This document shows positions 50,595 to 59,611 of a stretch of 64,000 nt of DNA, one piece after another (position 1 is the first letter of the stretch; every line of letters starts with the position of its first letter). This DNA comes from an uncultured Prevotellaceae bacterium (GTDB taxonomy: Bacteria; Bacteroidota; Bacteroidia; Bacteroidales; Bacteroidaceae), in contig CADCFA010000011.1 in NCBI GenBank assembly GCA_902800595.1, positions 1-64,000 of the forward strand, read 5' to 3'. A program made the position numbers and the translations under genes. The notes under the pieces are model-generated. The model was not told the origin of the DNA. It made no database searches and saw only the letters and a list, made by a program, of their open reading frames with translations.

Positions 50595-51707
50595 TTATTG
50601 AATTTCTTTCAGGAACATGACGTTTTCTGCTTCCTTGAAGACCTTATAGTCTTCGCCACAGGGCGTGTTGGGCACAGGTCCGAACCACTCCTTGTCATAG
50701 TTACGCCACAACAGGAAGTAGCTGATAGTATATTTATCCATCTGAGGCTTCAACACCCGTGAGAACCAAGTGGAGTCAGGGGTGTTCTGCATGCCGCACT
50801 CCGTCATCGCCAACAGCTTGCCGTTATCTTTGGCAAACTTTGTCAGGAACGTGAGGTCGGCATTCAGCTGCTTCACGAAATCCGCTTCCGTACCCCACTG
50901 ATAGGCATCCTCACCAATCAGTGTCACCCTGTCATTACCAGGATAGCGAGCCATGAAGCGCTCGATGGTCCAGTTGCCGTCAAGATTTGGCGAATAGCTC
51001 CATAGCAGATTATTGAGACCACGACTTGTCATATAGTCCTGCAACAGATTCCACAGACCTTTGAACTCCTCGTCGGAACAGAGTTTCTGTCCCCACCAGA
51101 ACCAAGAACCGTTGTTCTCGTGCCAGGGGCGGAAGATGACAGGTACAGGTTTGCCGTTCTCATCTTTCAGTGATTCGAGGAAATCGCCCACACGCTGCAT
51201 CCATGTCTGGAAAAGCTCGGCTTTCTGTCCACCAGGCAGTATGCTTTTCACCACTGTGGTGTCGTTGACATCCCAGGCAGAGCCGGCAGGGAACTTCTGT
51301 TCTCCCCTACCACCGTCGGGAGCTGTTGTCAACGGGTTACGCGGATGCCAGCTGATGGTGACGATACCACCACGCTTCACATGCGCCAGCAGCTCATCGT
51401 GGATACGGGTGAAGGGTACGCTGTCGAGGTTCTTGTCATCACCCATCTCAATACCACCCAGATCGAATCCCATCACGGCAGGATAGTCACCAACGGTGAG
51501 CTTCACATCGCTCTTACCGTCTTCGTAAGCCCAACCGATGCCATAGAACGGATCATCCTGATGACCCGCCATATAACCTTTCTTCTGGAGGGAGTCCATA
51601 CGCTCCTCCAACTGCTGAGCCAGCGTCTTCACGGGCTCAGATTTCTGCTGTGCTTTACAGCTCATTATCGCAACTGTGGCGATTAGTAATAATAATAGTT
51701 TTCTCAT
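50595..51707 (-). CDS. GH26 beta-mannanase lipoprotein
   Basis: A 370-residue lipoprotein (lipobox IMSC, Cys17) of family GH26. The acid/base Glu197 is in FRPWHENNGSWFWWG and the nucleophile Glu303 in MTECGM; HPRNP near 121 is also typical. It would act at the cell surface or in the periplasm, releasing mannobiose or oligosaccharides from beta-mannan. The start at 51707 follows a good promoter (51716-51747) by 8 bp; the longer frame to 51746 would cover that promoter. Confidence 0.93.
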   Translation of the reverse strand: MRKLLLLLIATVAIMSCKAQQKSEPVKTLAQQLEERMDSLQKKGYMAGHQDDPFYGIGWAYEDGKSDVKLTVGDYPAVMGFDLGGIEMGDDKNLDSVPFTRIHDELLAHVKRGGIVTISWHPRNPLTTAPDGGRGEQKFPAGSAWDVNDTTVVKSILPGGQKAELFQTWMQRVGDFLESLKDENGKPVPVIFRPWHENNGSWFWWGQKLCSDEEFKGLWNLLQDYMTSRGLNNLLWSYSPNLDGNWTIERFMARYPGNDRVTLIGEDAYQWGTEADFVKQLNADLTFLTKFAKDNGKLLAMTECGMQNTPDSTWFSRVLKPQMDKYTISYFLLWRNYDKEWFGPVPNTPCGEDYKVFKEAENVMFLKEIQ

Positions 51708-51715
51708 TTCGCGTG

Positions 51716-51747
51716 CAAAAATAAGAAAAGTTGCCGAATTATGCAAA
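51716..51747 (-). promoter_or_regulatory. Promoter of the mannanase/symporter/epimerase operon
   Basis: On the minus strand TTTG (51744-51747), 20 bases, TATTTTTG (51716-51723). The ATG follows after 8 bases, so the leader is only about five bases long. Confidence 0.8.
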
Positions 51748-51763
51748 TTTTTATTTCCTTAAT

Positions 51764-52891
51764 TTACAATAGCAGGTGATACATACCGCCGGCGAGGGGT
51801 TTTATGATGCCTTTCATTTCGAGTTGGAAGAGGAGGGCGGTGAGTTGTCCGATGGGGATGCTGGTCTTGACGCTGATGATATTGAGTTGCAGGTCGTTGG
51901 TCTGTTGAAGCAGACTGACAATCTGCTGTTCACTTGGCGAGAGATCAGGAAAGAGGTTTCGTTCGATACCATCTGACTTGGCTTGTTGCAGACGAGCCTC
52001 ATCCTGCCAGTCCATCGCTTTCACAAAGTCGTCGGCACAGGTGATAAGGGCTGCCCCGTTATCACGGATCAGGTTGTTGCAGCCTTTGGAGAACTCTGCA
52101 CTCACATGACCTGGAAAGGCAAAGACACTGCGATTATAACTCTGGGCGATCTCTGCCGTGATGAGTCCCCCACCCTTGGCGGCACTCTCAACGATAATCG
52201 TCGCGTCAGCCATACCTGCCACAATACGGTTTCGGCGCACGAAGTTGGCTTTGTCGGCATTTGTCAGCGTCATAAACTCCGTGAGCAGACCACCGTGACG
52301 AATCATCTCTGCTGCTGTGTCGCGATGACGGTAAGGATAGATCTGATCCAGTCCGTGAGCCAGCACTCCCACCGTGGGATAACCATTAGCCAATGCCTGG
52401 CGATGGGCATTGATATCCACACCGTATGCCAGACCGCTGACAACCAATACCTGTGGACAACTGCGGTGCAGATCCTCGATGAAATGGCGGATAATATCCT
52501 GTCCGTAGGTGGTACAATGTCGGGTTCCGACAATACTGATGATACGCGACTGGTTCAGATCGGCATTACCCTTATAATAAAGGATGATAGGGGCATCAGG
52601 ACATTCCGAAAGCCTTTGCGGATAATCAGCGTCTGTCAGCGTGAGTGCCCGGATGCCGTGAGCCTGCATATACTGGAACTCTACTTCTGCCCGCCGCATC
52701 GGTTCATCCCAGTCTTTCAGGGCCTCCATCAGACGAGGCGAGCAGTCTTGCAGGATATCGCCGATGTCATGACGATGTTCAAAGATGAGTTGTGCACTGC
52801 CAACAGCACGATACAGTTCGAGTGCTGTTGCAAAATTAAAGTTGCTGATACGTGTCAGCGCCATTGTGAAAAAGATTTCGTCGTTGTTCAT
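51764..52891 (-). CDS. dprA: DNA-processing protein DprA
   Basis: A 375-residue protein of the DprA/Smf family, which loads RecA on incoming single-stranded DNA during transformation. Rossmann-like motifs IVGTRHCTTYG and SGLAYGVDINAH, then KGGGLITAEIA and GCNNLIRDN are clear. A winged-helix C-terminal domain (ending GMYHLLL) is present. The leader is an A-rich tract of 8-bp GGTAAAAA-type repeats (52896-52932). The mannanase promoter lies directly downstream. Confidence 0.94.
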   Translation of the reverse strand: MNNDEIFFTMALTRISNFNFATALELYRAVGSAQLIFEHRHDIGDILQDCSPRLMEALKDWDEPMRRAEVEFQYMQAHGIRALTLTDADYPQRLSECPDAPIILYYKGNADLNQSRIISIVGTRHCTTYGQDIIRHFIEDLHRSCPQVLVVSGLAYGVDINAHRQALANGYPTVGVLAHGLDQIYPYRHRDTAAEMIRHGGLLTEFMTLTNADKANFVRRNRIVAGMADATIIVESAAKGGGLITAEIAQSYNRSVFAFPGHVSAEFSKGCNNLIRDNGAALITCADDFVKAMDWQDEARLQQAKSDGIERNLFPDLSPSEQQIVSLLQQTNDLQLNIISVKTSIPIGQLTALLFQLEMKGIIKPLAGGMYHLLL

Positions 52892-52895
52892 TTAT

Positions 52896-52932
52896 TTACC
52901 TTTTTACTTTCTTACCTTTTTACCTTTTTACT
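52896..52932 (-). repeat. GGTAAAAA-type octamer tract before dprA
   Basis: Read on the plus strand TACC or TACT recurs at 52897, 52905, 52913, 52921 and 52929, an exact 8-bp period. On the coding strand of dprA it is GGTAAAAA-like and ends at the start codon, the same arrangement as before argH. Confidence 0.85.
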
Positions 52933-52946
52933 TTCTCTTAAGATAT

Positions 52947-54176
52947 TCATATCAGTTGGATGAGTGCCTGCGAGTCACCAGCAGTCTCAACAGGCAGTCC
53001 CACCTGCTGCCACATGCGGATGATATGATTGTTCTCTGCCTTCAACTGTTCCAGGAAATCAAAGGCCCTATCGCACAGCACCTCTTTGGAGCGATGACGC
53101 CCATAGGCGAACAGCATGGGGATAGCCGTATTGATCATCAGGAGGTTGAGTGAACCATAGCTCAGATGTTTCTCGTTTCTTGTACTGGTAGAGCCAAAGG
53201 TGTAATGCGTCTCCCAATAAGGAGTGACTTGGGAGGAAAGGAGCTTTTTCAGTTCTTCGATCGTTTCGCACTCCACCAGCTGACTCAGTCCAGCCTTCTG
53301 CTGGTAATAGAGGTTTGCCAACTGGGAGATACGGATATGCGGAAAGTTCTGAGGTCGCAGACGGAGGAATCGCCAGAGGTGGAAGTCAATAGGCTGCATC
53401 GAGAACTTGTGCGCCAGATAGAGGTACTCGTTGCGCAGTTTGGCAAAGTAACCCTCGTTGAGTGCATCTTTCTGATAATACTCTGGCACAGCTTCCAGCT
53501 GCAGCAGTCCTGCCTGGCCCATAAAGATCGCCTCTATCTGGAAGAGGTCGTCACGATGATGTGCCACTGCAGAGAGCGGGATATTCTGAGCCCACTGTTC
53601 GAACACATCGCCATTGATGCCAAAGCCGTAGTTACGAGCCAGCGTCACGAAATAGGCATCCTCCCAAGAGCCATTACACAGTTCTGCCCGATGCTTGATA
53701 GCCTCTGTCTTCTGTTCCAGTCGTTCCGTCTGCAAAGCTGCCATCCACGAGTGTATCATCAGACGCGTCAAATCAGGTATTACCTTATAACACGGTGGAT
53801 AACTGTCTGTCTTCAGCAGTTCATCGTAATGGTCTCTGACGTTCTCGGGCACATCGAGTTGCATCTGACGGATAAACTCACCGTTGGCATTCATCACTTC
53901 GGCATCGAGTACCCCAGCCACATGCAGGATGACGTTGTTGTAACCCTGATCCTTGTCATGTCCATGCAGATACCAGTCCGACGCCTTGTCGTGTATCTCC
54001 ACGTTGCCTACCCATAAGGTACGCCCGATTCTGACCTTCGCATTGAAGAAGTCTGGGCCTGCATTGTGATTATGCAAACCAGGATCGATCACTTCGACGG
54101 TATCACCATCGCTTGTCTGTAGTTCCCGCAGGGGGAACAGCTTGTGCTTCCACACATAATGCAATAATTGCTCCAT
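52947..54176 (-). CDS. DUF2851 family protein
   Basis: A 409-residue protein of the Bacteroidetes family DUF2851. It begins MEQLLHYVWKHKLFPLREL and contains the conserved GLHNHNAGPDFFNAKVRIG and WVGNVEIHDKASDWYLHGHD. The acidic and His residues in these two segments suggest a nuclease-like or metal-binding N-terminal domain, but no function is established. The start at 54176 follows a TACCTTTG element (minus, 54207-54214). Confidence 0.88.
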   Translation of the reverse strand: MEQLLHYVWKHKLFPLRELQTSDGDTVEVIDPGLHNHNAGPDFFNAKVRIGRTLWVGNVEIHDKASDWYLHGHDKDQGYNNVILHVAGVLDAEVMNANGEFIRQMQLDVPENVRDHYDELLKTDSYPPCYKVIPDLTRLMIHSWMAALQTERLEQKTEAIKHRAELCNGSWEDAYFVTLARNYGFGINGDVFEQWAQNIPLSAVAHHRDDLFQIEAIFMGQAGLLQLEAVPEYYQKDALNEGYFAKLRNEYLYLAHKFSMQPIDFHLWRFLRLRPQNFPHIRISQLANLYYQQKAGLSQLVECETIEELKKLLSSQVTPYWETHYTFGSTSTRNEKHLSYGSLNLLMINTAIPMLFAYGRHRSKEVLCDRAFDFLEQLKAENNHIIRMWQQVGLPVETAGDSQALIQLI

Positions 54177-54206
54177 AGTTTCAAATTTAAGTATGATAAC
54201 TCGCAG

Positions 54207-54264
54207 CAAAGGTAATGGTTTTTCTGAAAATCACCAAATAATTCAGGAAAAAGTTGTACCTTTG
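54207..54264. promoter_or_regulatory. Divergent promoter region of DUF2851 gene and dusB
   Basis: Minus strand TACCTTTG at 54207-54214 points to the DUF2851 gene (leader about 27 bases). Plus strand TACCTTTG at 54257-54264 points to dusB (leader about 6 bases). The two -7 elements are 42 bp apart, so their upstream regions overlap. No clear TTTG at -33 is seen for dusB. Confidence 0.65.
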
Positions 54265-54273
54265 CCCACAGAA

Positions 54274-55251
54274 ATGAAGATCGGTGACATAGAATTTGGA
54301 AAGCATCCCGTGTTTTTGGCTCCCATGGAGGATGTGACAGACATCGGGTTCAGACTGTTGTGTAAGCGTTTCGGCGCTGCAATGGTCTATACGGAGTTCG
54401 TCTCTGCTGAAGCCCTGATACGCGATGTGAAGTCAACTATCTCTAAGCTGACTATCAGCGACACAGAGCGCCCCGTTGGTATCCAAATCTACGGACGAGA
54501 TGTGGAGGCGATGGTGGAAGCTGCTATGATTGTAGAACAGGCAGGACCAGATCTCATCGACCTGAACTTCGGCTGTCCTGTGAAGAAGGTGGCTGGCAAG
54601 GGTGCTGGGGCTGGTATGTTGCAGAACATCCCCAAGATGCTGGAGATTACCCGCAAGGTGGTGGATGCCGTGAAACTACCTGTCACCGTGAAAACCCGTC
54701 TGGGTTGGAACCACGAACAACTGATCATTACCGATCTGGCAGAGCAGTTGCAGGACTGTGGCATCCAGGCACTGACAATTCATGGCAGGACTCGCAGTCA
54801 GATGTACACAGGTAATGCCGACTGGACCCTCATCGGCGAGGTGAAACGCAACCCCCGCATCCATATCCCCATCATCGGCAACGGTGACATCACCTCTGCG
54901 GAAGAAGCTAAACGGGCTTTCGATGAATACGGCGTTGATGCCGTCATGATAGGACGCGCCACCTTTGGTCGCCCTTGGATATTTAAAGAGGTACGCGACT
55001 ATCTGGACGAGACTAATGCCAAGAGCCTCGACTTCAACGAGAAGATGAATATCCTCGAAGAACTGCTTCGCATCAATGTGGAACGTATCGACGAGAAGCG
55101 AGGCATCCTCCATACCAGAAGACACCTCGCTGCTACACCTATCTTCAAGGGCATCCCCGATTTCCGCCAAACCCGCATCGCCATGCTTCGTGCCGAAACC
55201 ATGCCCGATCTCCTCACCATCCTTGAAGAAATCCGCCAACGATTAGGGTAA
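54274..55251 (+). CDS. dusB: tRNA-dihydrouridine synthase (DusB type)
   Basis: A 325-residue FMN enzyme that reduces uridines in tRNA. Motifs: LAPMEDVTDIGFR, DLNFGCPVKKVAGKGAGAGM with the catalytic Cys, TVKTRLGW, TIHGRTRSQMY and IGNGDI...GVDAVMIGRATFGRPWIF. The ATG at 54274 is chosen because the -7 element lies at 54257-54264; the frame is open further upstream but cannot be transcribed from this promoter. Confidence 0.94.
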   Translation: MKIGDIEFGKHPVFLAPMEDVTDIGFRLLCKRFGAAMVYTEFVSAEALIRDVKSTISKLTISDTERPVGIQIYGRDVEAMVEAAMIVEQAGPDLIDLNFGCPVKKVAGKGAGAGMLQNIPKMLEITRKVVDAVKLPVTVKTRLGWNHEQLIITDLAEQLQDCGIQALTIHGRTRSQMYTGNADWTLIGEVKRNPRIHIPIIGNGDITSAEEAKRAFDEYGVDAVMIGRATFGRPWIFKEVRDYLDETNAKSLDFNEKMNILEELLRINVERIDEKRGILHTRRHLAATPIFKGIPDFRQTRIAMLRAETMPDLLTILEEIRQRLG

Positions 55252-55274
55252 ACGACAAGATAATAGGCTAAATG

Positions 55275-55306
55275 TTTGGTAGTTTAAAAACTATTCACTA
55301 CCTTTG
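55275..55306 (+). promoter_or_regulatory. dinD promoter with palindrome in the spacer
   Basis: TTTG (55275-55278), 20 bases, TACCTTTG (55299-55306). The spacer contains TAGTTTAAAAACTA (55280-55293), a 14-bp palindrome with a two-base centre. A repressor bound here would block polymerase; an SOS-type site is plausible given the gene. Confidence 0.65.
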
Positions 55307-55342
55307 CAGGCGATAATTATATGTTCTTTAAACTATATACAT

Positions 55343-56173
55343 ATGAAAAAAGAAACAATCAATCAGTTGTACAAGGCATTTGAGCAATATGCCCTTGAAG
55401 TGAATGGTGTTGAATGTTGGAGTGCCCGTGAACTACAGGAACTTCTTGGTTACAGTAAATGGGAGAACTTCACCAATGTGATTAACAAGGCCAAAGAAGC
55501 ATGCAAAAACGTTGGCCAAAATGTATCAGACCATTTTCCTGACGTCAGGAAAATGGTCTCCTTAGGGAGTGGATCAGAACGCGATGTTGATGACTTTCTA
55601 CTCACCCGCTATGCCTGCTACTTGGTGGCTCAGAATGGAGATCCTCGCAAAGAACAGATTGCTTTTGCTCAGACCTACTTTGCCGTTCAGACAAGGAAAG
55701 CAGAATTGATAGAGCAACGTCTTCTTGAGGTAGAGCGTGTTCAGGCCCGTGCTAAATTGCAGGAGACAGAAAAGAAACTTTCAGGTGTCCTTTATGAACG
55801 TGGCATCAACGACAAGACCTTTGCAGTAATCCGTTCTAAAGGCGACCAGGCCCTCTTCCGGCTAAGTACTGCTACATTGAAGCGGAAAATGAATATACCT
55901 GCAAGTCGCCCATTGGCAGACTTCCTACCCACAATTAGCATCAAGGCTAAAGATTTTGCAGCAGAGCTGACCAGTGTAAATGTACAGGCCAAGGATCTAC
56001 AAAGCGAAACGATGATTACGCAGGAGCATATAGACAATAACGCTGCCGTTCGCCGCATTCTCTTGGAACGTGGTGTCATACCAGAGGACTTGCCTGCTGA
56101 AGAGGACGTAAAGAAGGTGGAGCGCAGAATAGCCAGTGAAAAGAAGAAAGCAATAGAAAACAAGCGAAAATAA
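55343..56173 (+). CDS. dinD: DNA-damage-inducible protein D
   Basis: A 276-residue DinD-like protein. The N-terminal BRO/KilA-like domain includes [18 protein letters not shown]. The middle section has [26 protein letters not shown], and the C terminus is helical and very basic ([20 protein letters not shown]). E. coli DinD is SOS-induced and interacts with RecA; this gene's promoter has a palindrome in the spacer. It borders the A+T-rich accessory region that follows. Confidence 0.88.
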   Translation: MKKETINQLYKAFEQYALEVNGVECWSARELQELLGYSKWENFTNVINKAKEACKNVGQNVSDHFPDVRKMVSLGSGSERDVDDFLLTRYACYLVAQNGDPRKEQIAFAQTYFAVQTRKAELIEQRLLEVERVQARAKLQETEKKLSGVLYERGINDKTFAVIRSKGDQALFRLSTATLKRKMNIPASRPLADFLPTISIKAKDFAAELTSVNVQAKDLQSETMITQEHIDNNAAVRRILLERGVIPEDLPAEEDVKKVERRIASEKKKAIENKRK

Positions 56174-56199
56174 TCATTATTGATCTTTTTGTGCCTCAG

Positions 56200-56263
56200 C
56201 AGCAGGATTTATGCCCCTTCCCTTCGGAACTGCAATCCGACGCGGTATTCATAAACCCTGCTG
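56200..56263. repeat. Inverted repeat downstream of dinD, possible gene remnant
   Basis: CAGCAGGATTTATG (56200-56213) and CATAAACCCTGCTG (56250-56263) are inverted with one mismatch over 14 bp. No T run follows. On the minus strand the same stretch (about 56215-56325) is open and reads like the last strands of a barrel (DSRVYEYRVGLQFRR), perhaps the tail of a deleted gene. Nothing else is seen between dinD and the WG-repeat gene. Confidence 0.4.
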
Positions 56264-56369
56264 TCATACCCATCCATTTCTGGCTGAGTTTTTACACTAT
56301 ATTCACGAAGTTTCTTCCAACTAAATAGAGACATCCATCAATACATTTTGACTGTATAAAAATACGGTT

Positions 56370-58106
56370 CTACTCAAAGCCACAGATTCTTTTTGTAAGA
56401 ACATAATCATCATTATCTCTATGAGGTTCACACCAATTATACTCACAATGGACTTCACCACCACTAAATGATTTAAGATTCACAATGTGGTGATCTGTCT
56501 TAATAACACATTCTCCTTTTTTGTTGATATATTGACTGCCAATTAAAGCCAAACCTTCTGAGAAGTCCTCACCTCGTCTGGTTACAAAAGGAATAGCCAT
56601 TTCTAAATTCTCATTGAGATAACACATTTTATCATTATACCCCACTAAAGCCATACCTTCAACAAACTTATGTGCTACACTAAAAATGGGGGGACATAGA
56701 ATTTTTCCATCTATTCTTTTAAAACCATATAATTGATTTTCTTCATAAGGTATGGGCGTTTCTAAATCCAAGAACATTTCTTGATAATCCTCTGTTTGTA
56801 TTGAGATTTTTATCTTTTTATAAACTTTTCTTACATCTTCAGCAGAATGAAATACACATGGCATTAATTCATTCAATTTACCATCAACGCATCCATATAA
56901 AGTACCTTTTTGAACGATAGAAATACCATTTTCAAAATCATATGCCCAATCATATTTATTAGGTATTCGTATTTCGTTTCCATCTTTTTTTACTATAATG
57001 TTACCATCTGTATCAATAGTCCCAAAATCTACATCATATCTTACTTTTGCCTTGCCATCAACAAAGGGGTGTATTTCATTGTATTTACAGCGTATCACTT
57101 CTATACTGTCTTCATTAACATAACCATAACCTCTTTTACTATCATATACAGGAAGTAAGCCATTACAAAATTGGATTCCTATCTCATCATAATACTTTCC
57201 CCATTCAAGTACAGGTACATTCACTCTGTCTTTTACAGAGATGGGATAAAAAGTACCATCTGTCTTCAACACACCTATGTTTGATACCCTTATCCAACCA
57301 TCTTTTATAATTCCTCCAATCATTGGTTCTTCATATATAACTTTTTGACTTTTAATATCTAGAAGAATTCCGTCATCAATAATCGCTACTTTACCATCGC
57401 AATCCCATATAAATCCATAAATAGGTGGAAGTATCTCAATACCTTCTTTGTTAACTATACCATGCCTCTCACCTATTTCAACTTGATATAATCCCAATCC
57501 CTTTCGGAAACCACAGCACCAAATAGAATCATATTTGGGTTCAACAATTATATTACCTTCATAATCGCAAAAGCCATATAATCGCTCATTCCACATATCT
57601 CCATTTCGATTAGGTATATCTTTGTATATCAATAAAAGTCTGTCAAAATCATCTTTTATCTTATATGGAAGTTTTATTACGTCTCCATTTGATATGATTA
57701 ATTCATTCTCGCCTTTTTTATAATTCTTTCTACCACAGAAAGACTCAAACTCTTCCCAATTACATATTGTCGCTTGTTCGCTCCTTATGTCTTCTTTTTG
57801 ATGTATAATTTTTATTTTTTTATTTCGCATAGAAAATAAATCACCATCATAAGGTGATATATTCCCATCCTCATCCATATAGAAACACTGTTCATTCTCT
57901 GAAACTAAAAATTTCTCATGATCTTTTATAATATACGCTTCTATTTCTGCATCATAAGTAGACGCAATGGCATATTCATAATTTATGATCCTTGCCGTCT
58001 TTTTTGTGGCATTGTAAATCACATATGAGGCAATGTGTGAAAAAGAATCTCTATAGTCTGGAATTCTAATCAAATATACACCTTTGGCTGTTTTGAAATT
58101 GAACAT
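56370..58106 (-). CDS. WG-repeat protein
   Basis: A 578-residue protein built largely of WG repeats, recognisable as YGFCDYEGNIIVEPKYD, HGIVNKEGIEILPPIYG, YGYVNEDSIEVIRCKYN and YGCVDGKLNELMPCVF. These fold as beta-rich units. The N-terminal ~170 residues lack clear repeats. There is no signal peptide, so it is probably cytoplasmic. Codon use is visibly A+T-rich (many AAA, ATA, AAT) compared with the flanking genes, which suggests horizontal transfer. It lies 59 bp downstream of an AbiH-like gene on the same strand, so the two may form one unit. Confidence 0.8.
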   Translation of the reverse strand: MFNFKTAKGVYLIRIPDYRDSFSHIASYVIYNATKKTARIINYEYAIASTYDAEIEAYIIKDHEKFLVSENEQCFYMDEDGNISPYDGDLFSMRNKKIKIIHQKEDIRSEQATICNWEEFESFCGRKNYKKGENELIISNGDVIKLPYKIKDDFDRLLLIYKDIPNRNGDMWNERLYGFCDYEGNIIVEPKYDSIWCCGFRKGLGLYQVEIGERHGIVNKEGIEILPPIYGFIWDCDGKVAIIDDGILLDIKSQKVIYEEPMIGGIIKDGWIRVSNIGVLKTDGTFYPISVKDRVNVPVLEWGKYYDEIGIQFCNGLLPVYDSKRGYGYVNEDSIEVIRCKYNEIHPFVDGKAKVRYDVDFGTIDTDGNIIVKKDGNEIRIPNKYDWAYDFENGISIVQKGTLYGCVDGKLNELMPCVFHSAEDVRKVYKKIKISIQTEDYQEMFLDLETPIPYEENQLYGFKRIDGKILCPPIFSVAHKFVEGMALVGYNDKMCYLNENLEMAIPFVTRRGEDFSEGLALIGSQYINKKGECVIKTDHHIVNLKSFSGGEVHCEYNWCEPHRDNDDYVLTKRICGFE

Positions 58107-58165
58107 ACTCTCAAAAATTTATTTGTTATACGTGTAATGAATGTCAATACAGTTATTCTAATGTT

Positions 58166-59077
58166 TCACAATTCAATATCATTCATAAGAAATGGCGTGA
58201 TACAACTATTGTTTACTCCTAAGTTAATAAGAGTTTCTTTCCTGACACCATATTGTTTCAACATACTATCTTTATCTTTAAAGAAAATATTCCATTTAGC
58301 ATCTTTCTTTGTCTTTTGTGATATTATCTTATAGTAAGGTAAATCTATGTCGTTAATAGAATGCCCAATTACCTTTATTTCAGAAACGTTGTGTAATGAG
58401 TTAAAGAACTTTAGATTCTTATGTATCAAACTTTCTACTGGTTTTAAAGTCTTTTGAAAATAATCATTTCGAATAATTGTTTCACATTCATATAACCTAA
58501 TATCGTCGAAATCATTTACAGGTTGCATGATTTTCATATTGTGCCCAGTTATTATAGAATCAGGATAGTCAGTTGTTCCATGAATATGAATCACTTGCTT
58601 TGGTGGTATTTTATAATATGACTCCAGAGTCTTTGTATAATTAAAAGTGAAATATATTGCATCTGCTTCCAATCGTAACCGTTTAGATGTTGCCAAAACA
58701 TTTATAAGGCATATCCAATTGACAAGATGTTGTATTAGTTTATTTGTTAAGCTATCTACCAAGTTTTGAATTATATATTGAACTCTGTGATTATCTTCAT
58801 CTTCCCAGTCTTCTGCTCCGTATTGGACAAGATTATCATTAATATATTGCCACAATAAGTCCTGGTCTATTTCTTTTAGTCCGTTTTCAAAATCTGCCCA
58901 CAAAGAAAAAACGCCCTTGTTCTGATTGTCGATAAAAGTAGGATACCAATTAGAAAGAATATCGTAGAACTCTTGATCATGAGTTTTAATAAAGTTCCCA
59001 AAATGAGAATATGAAGTTGGAAGGTCGTGAAAACGGTCCAGACCATTTCCGATTATATATAAACAAGGACTTGCCAT
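58166..59077 (-). CDS. AbiH-like abortive infection protein
   Basis: A 303-residue protein matching the AbiH family of phage abortive-infection proteins. Marks: IIGNG at 8-12 with LPTSY after it, FNYTKTLE at 145-152, HIHG at 164-167 and VIGHSINDID at 236-245. The motif set resembles a nucleotide-binding or SIR2-like fold, but the enzymatic activity of AbiH is not established. A+T-rich like the next gene. No TAnnTTTG element is seen before the start, so it may be expressed from the small gene 45 bp upstream. Confidence 0.85.
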   Translation of the reverse strand: MASPCLYIIGNGLDRFHDLPTSYSHFGNFIKTHDQEFYDILSNWYPTFIDNQNKGVFSLWADFENGLKEIDQDLLWQYINDNLVQYGAEDWEDEDNHRVQYIIQNLVDSLTNKLIQHLVNWICLINVLATSKRLRLEADAIYFTFNYTKTLESYYKIPPKQVIHIHGTTDYPDSIITGHNMKIMQPVNDFDDIRLYECETIIRNDYFQKTLKPVESLIHKNLKFFNSLHNVSEIKVIGHSINDIDLPYYKIISQKTKKDAKWNIFFKDKDSMLKQYGVRKETLINLGVNNSCITPFLMNDIEL

Positions 59078-59122
59078 AATGAAATATTGTGAATGAATCT
59101 GCTATACTAAAAGGAAATGAAA

Positions 59123-59473
59123 TCATGCAATAGTATTTGTTACCAAAACAACCTTGTTCGATATTTCTCTCGTTTCACCTTGCCCTAACTCTGGTGTGTT
59201 AATGCGGATATCGCAATCTACGACGAAAATGGTGTTGGATTTGTTGGAACGGATTACATTTTCATCATGCATGTCGCTGATATCAGACTGCTTTTGAGTA
59301 CTTTCCTTAAAAGTCGCTGAGTGCTGGCGAATCCTGGCTATCTGAGCCAGTTTCCGCTCCTGCGAGCAGGGATGCAATGACATTTGTTGTACCTCCCGCT
59401 GCGCAGCCATGCTGTTCATGCGGTGAAAATCGTTGATAAACAAACCTCCCTTTCCAAAGTTTACGTTATTCAT
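59123..59473 (-). CDS. Small protein of unknown function
   Basis: A 116-residue protein starting MNNVNFGKGGLFINDF. The N-terminal half is basic, Gln/Met-rich; the C-terminal half ends in beta-prone segments (NTIFVVDCDIRIN, EISNKVVLVTNTI). I do not recognise it. The -7 element TATATTTG (minus, 59494-59501) gives a leader of about 17 bases. As first gene of a same-strand run with abiH and the WG gene it may be part of that unit. Confidence 0.6.
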   Translation of the reverse strand: MNNVNFGKGGLFINDFHRMNSMAAQREVQQMSLHPCSQERKLAQIARIRQHSATFKESTQKQSDISDMHDENVIRSNKSNTIFVVDCDIRINTPELGQGETREISNKVVLVTNTIA

Positions 59474-59611
59474 ATTCAACCCGGATTTTGGTGCAAATAT
59501 ACAAATAAAAATGGAAATAATAAAGCAATTAAAGAAAAACTTCCAAAACTCAGGATTATGATAAGATGAATATTATTGCTATGACTAACAAGACCTAAGG
59601 CTCAAAATATG

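Noticed and set aside
51983..52963. 326-codon frame antisense to dprA
   Set aside because: dprA motifs on the minus strand are complete; the antisense frame is Cys/His-rich without domain features.
55343..59473. dinD, WG and abiH as part of a prophage
   Set aside because: No integrase, capsid, terminase or tail genes are seen; an accessory island or defence insertion fits better.
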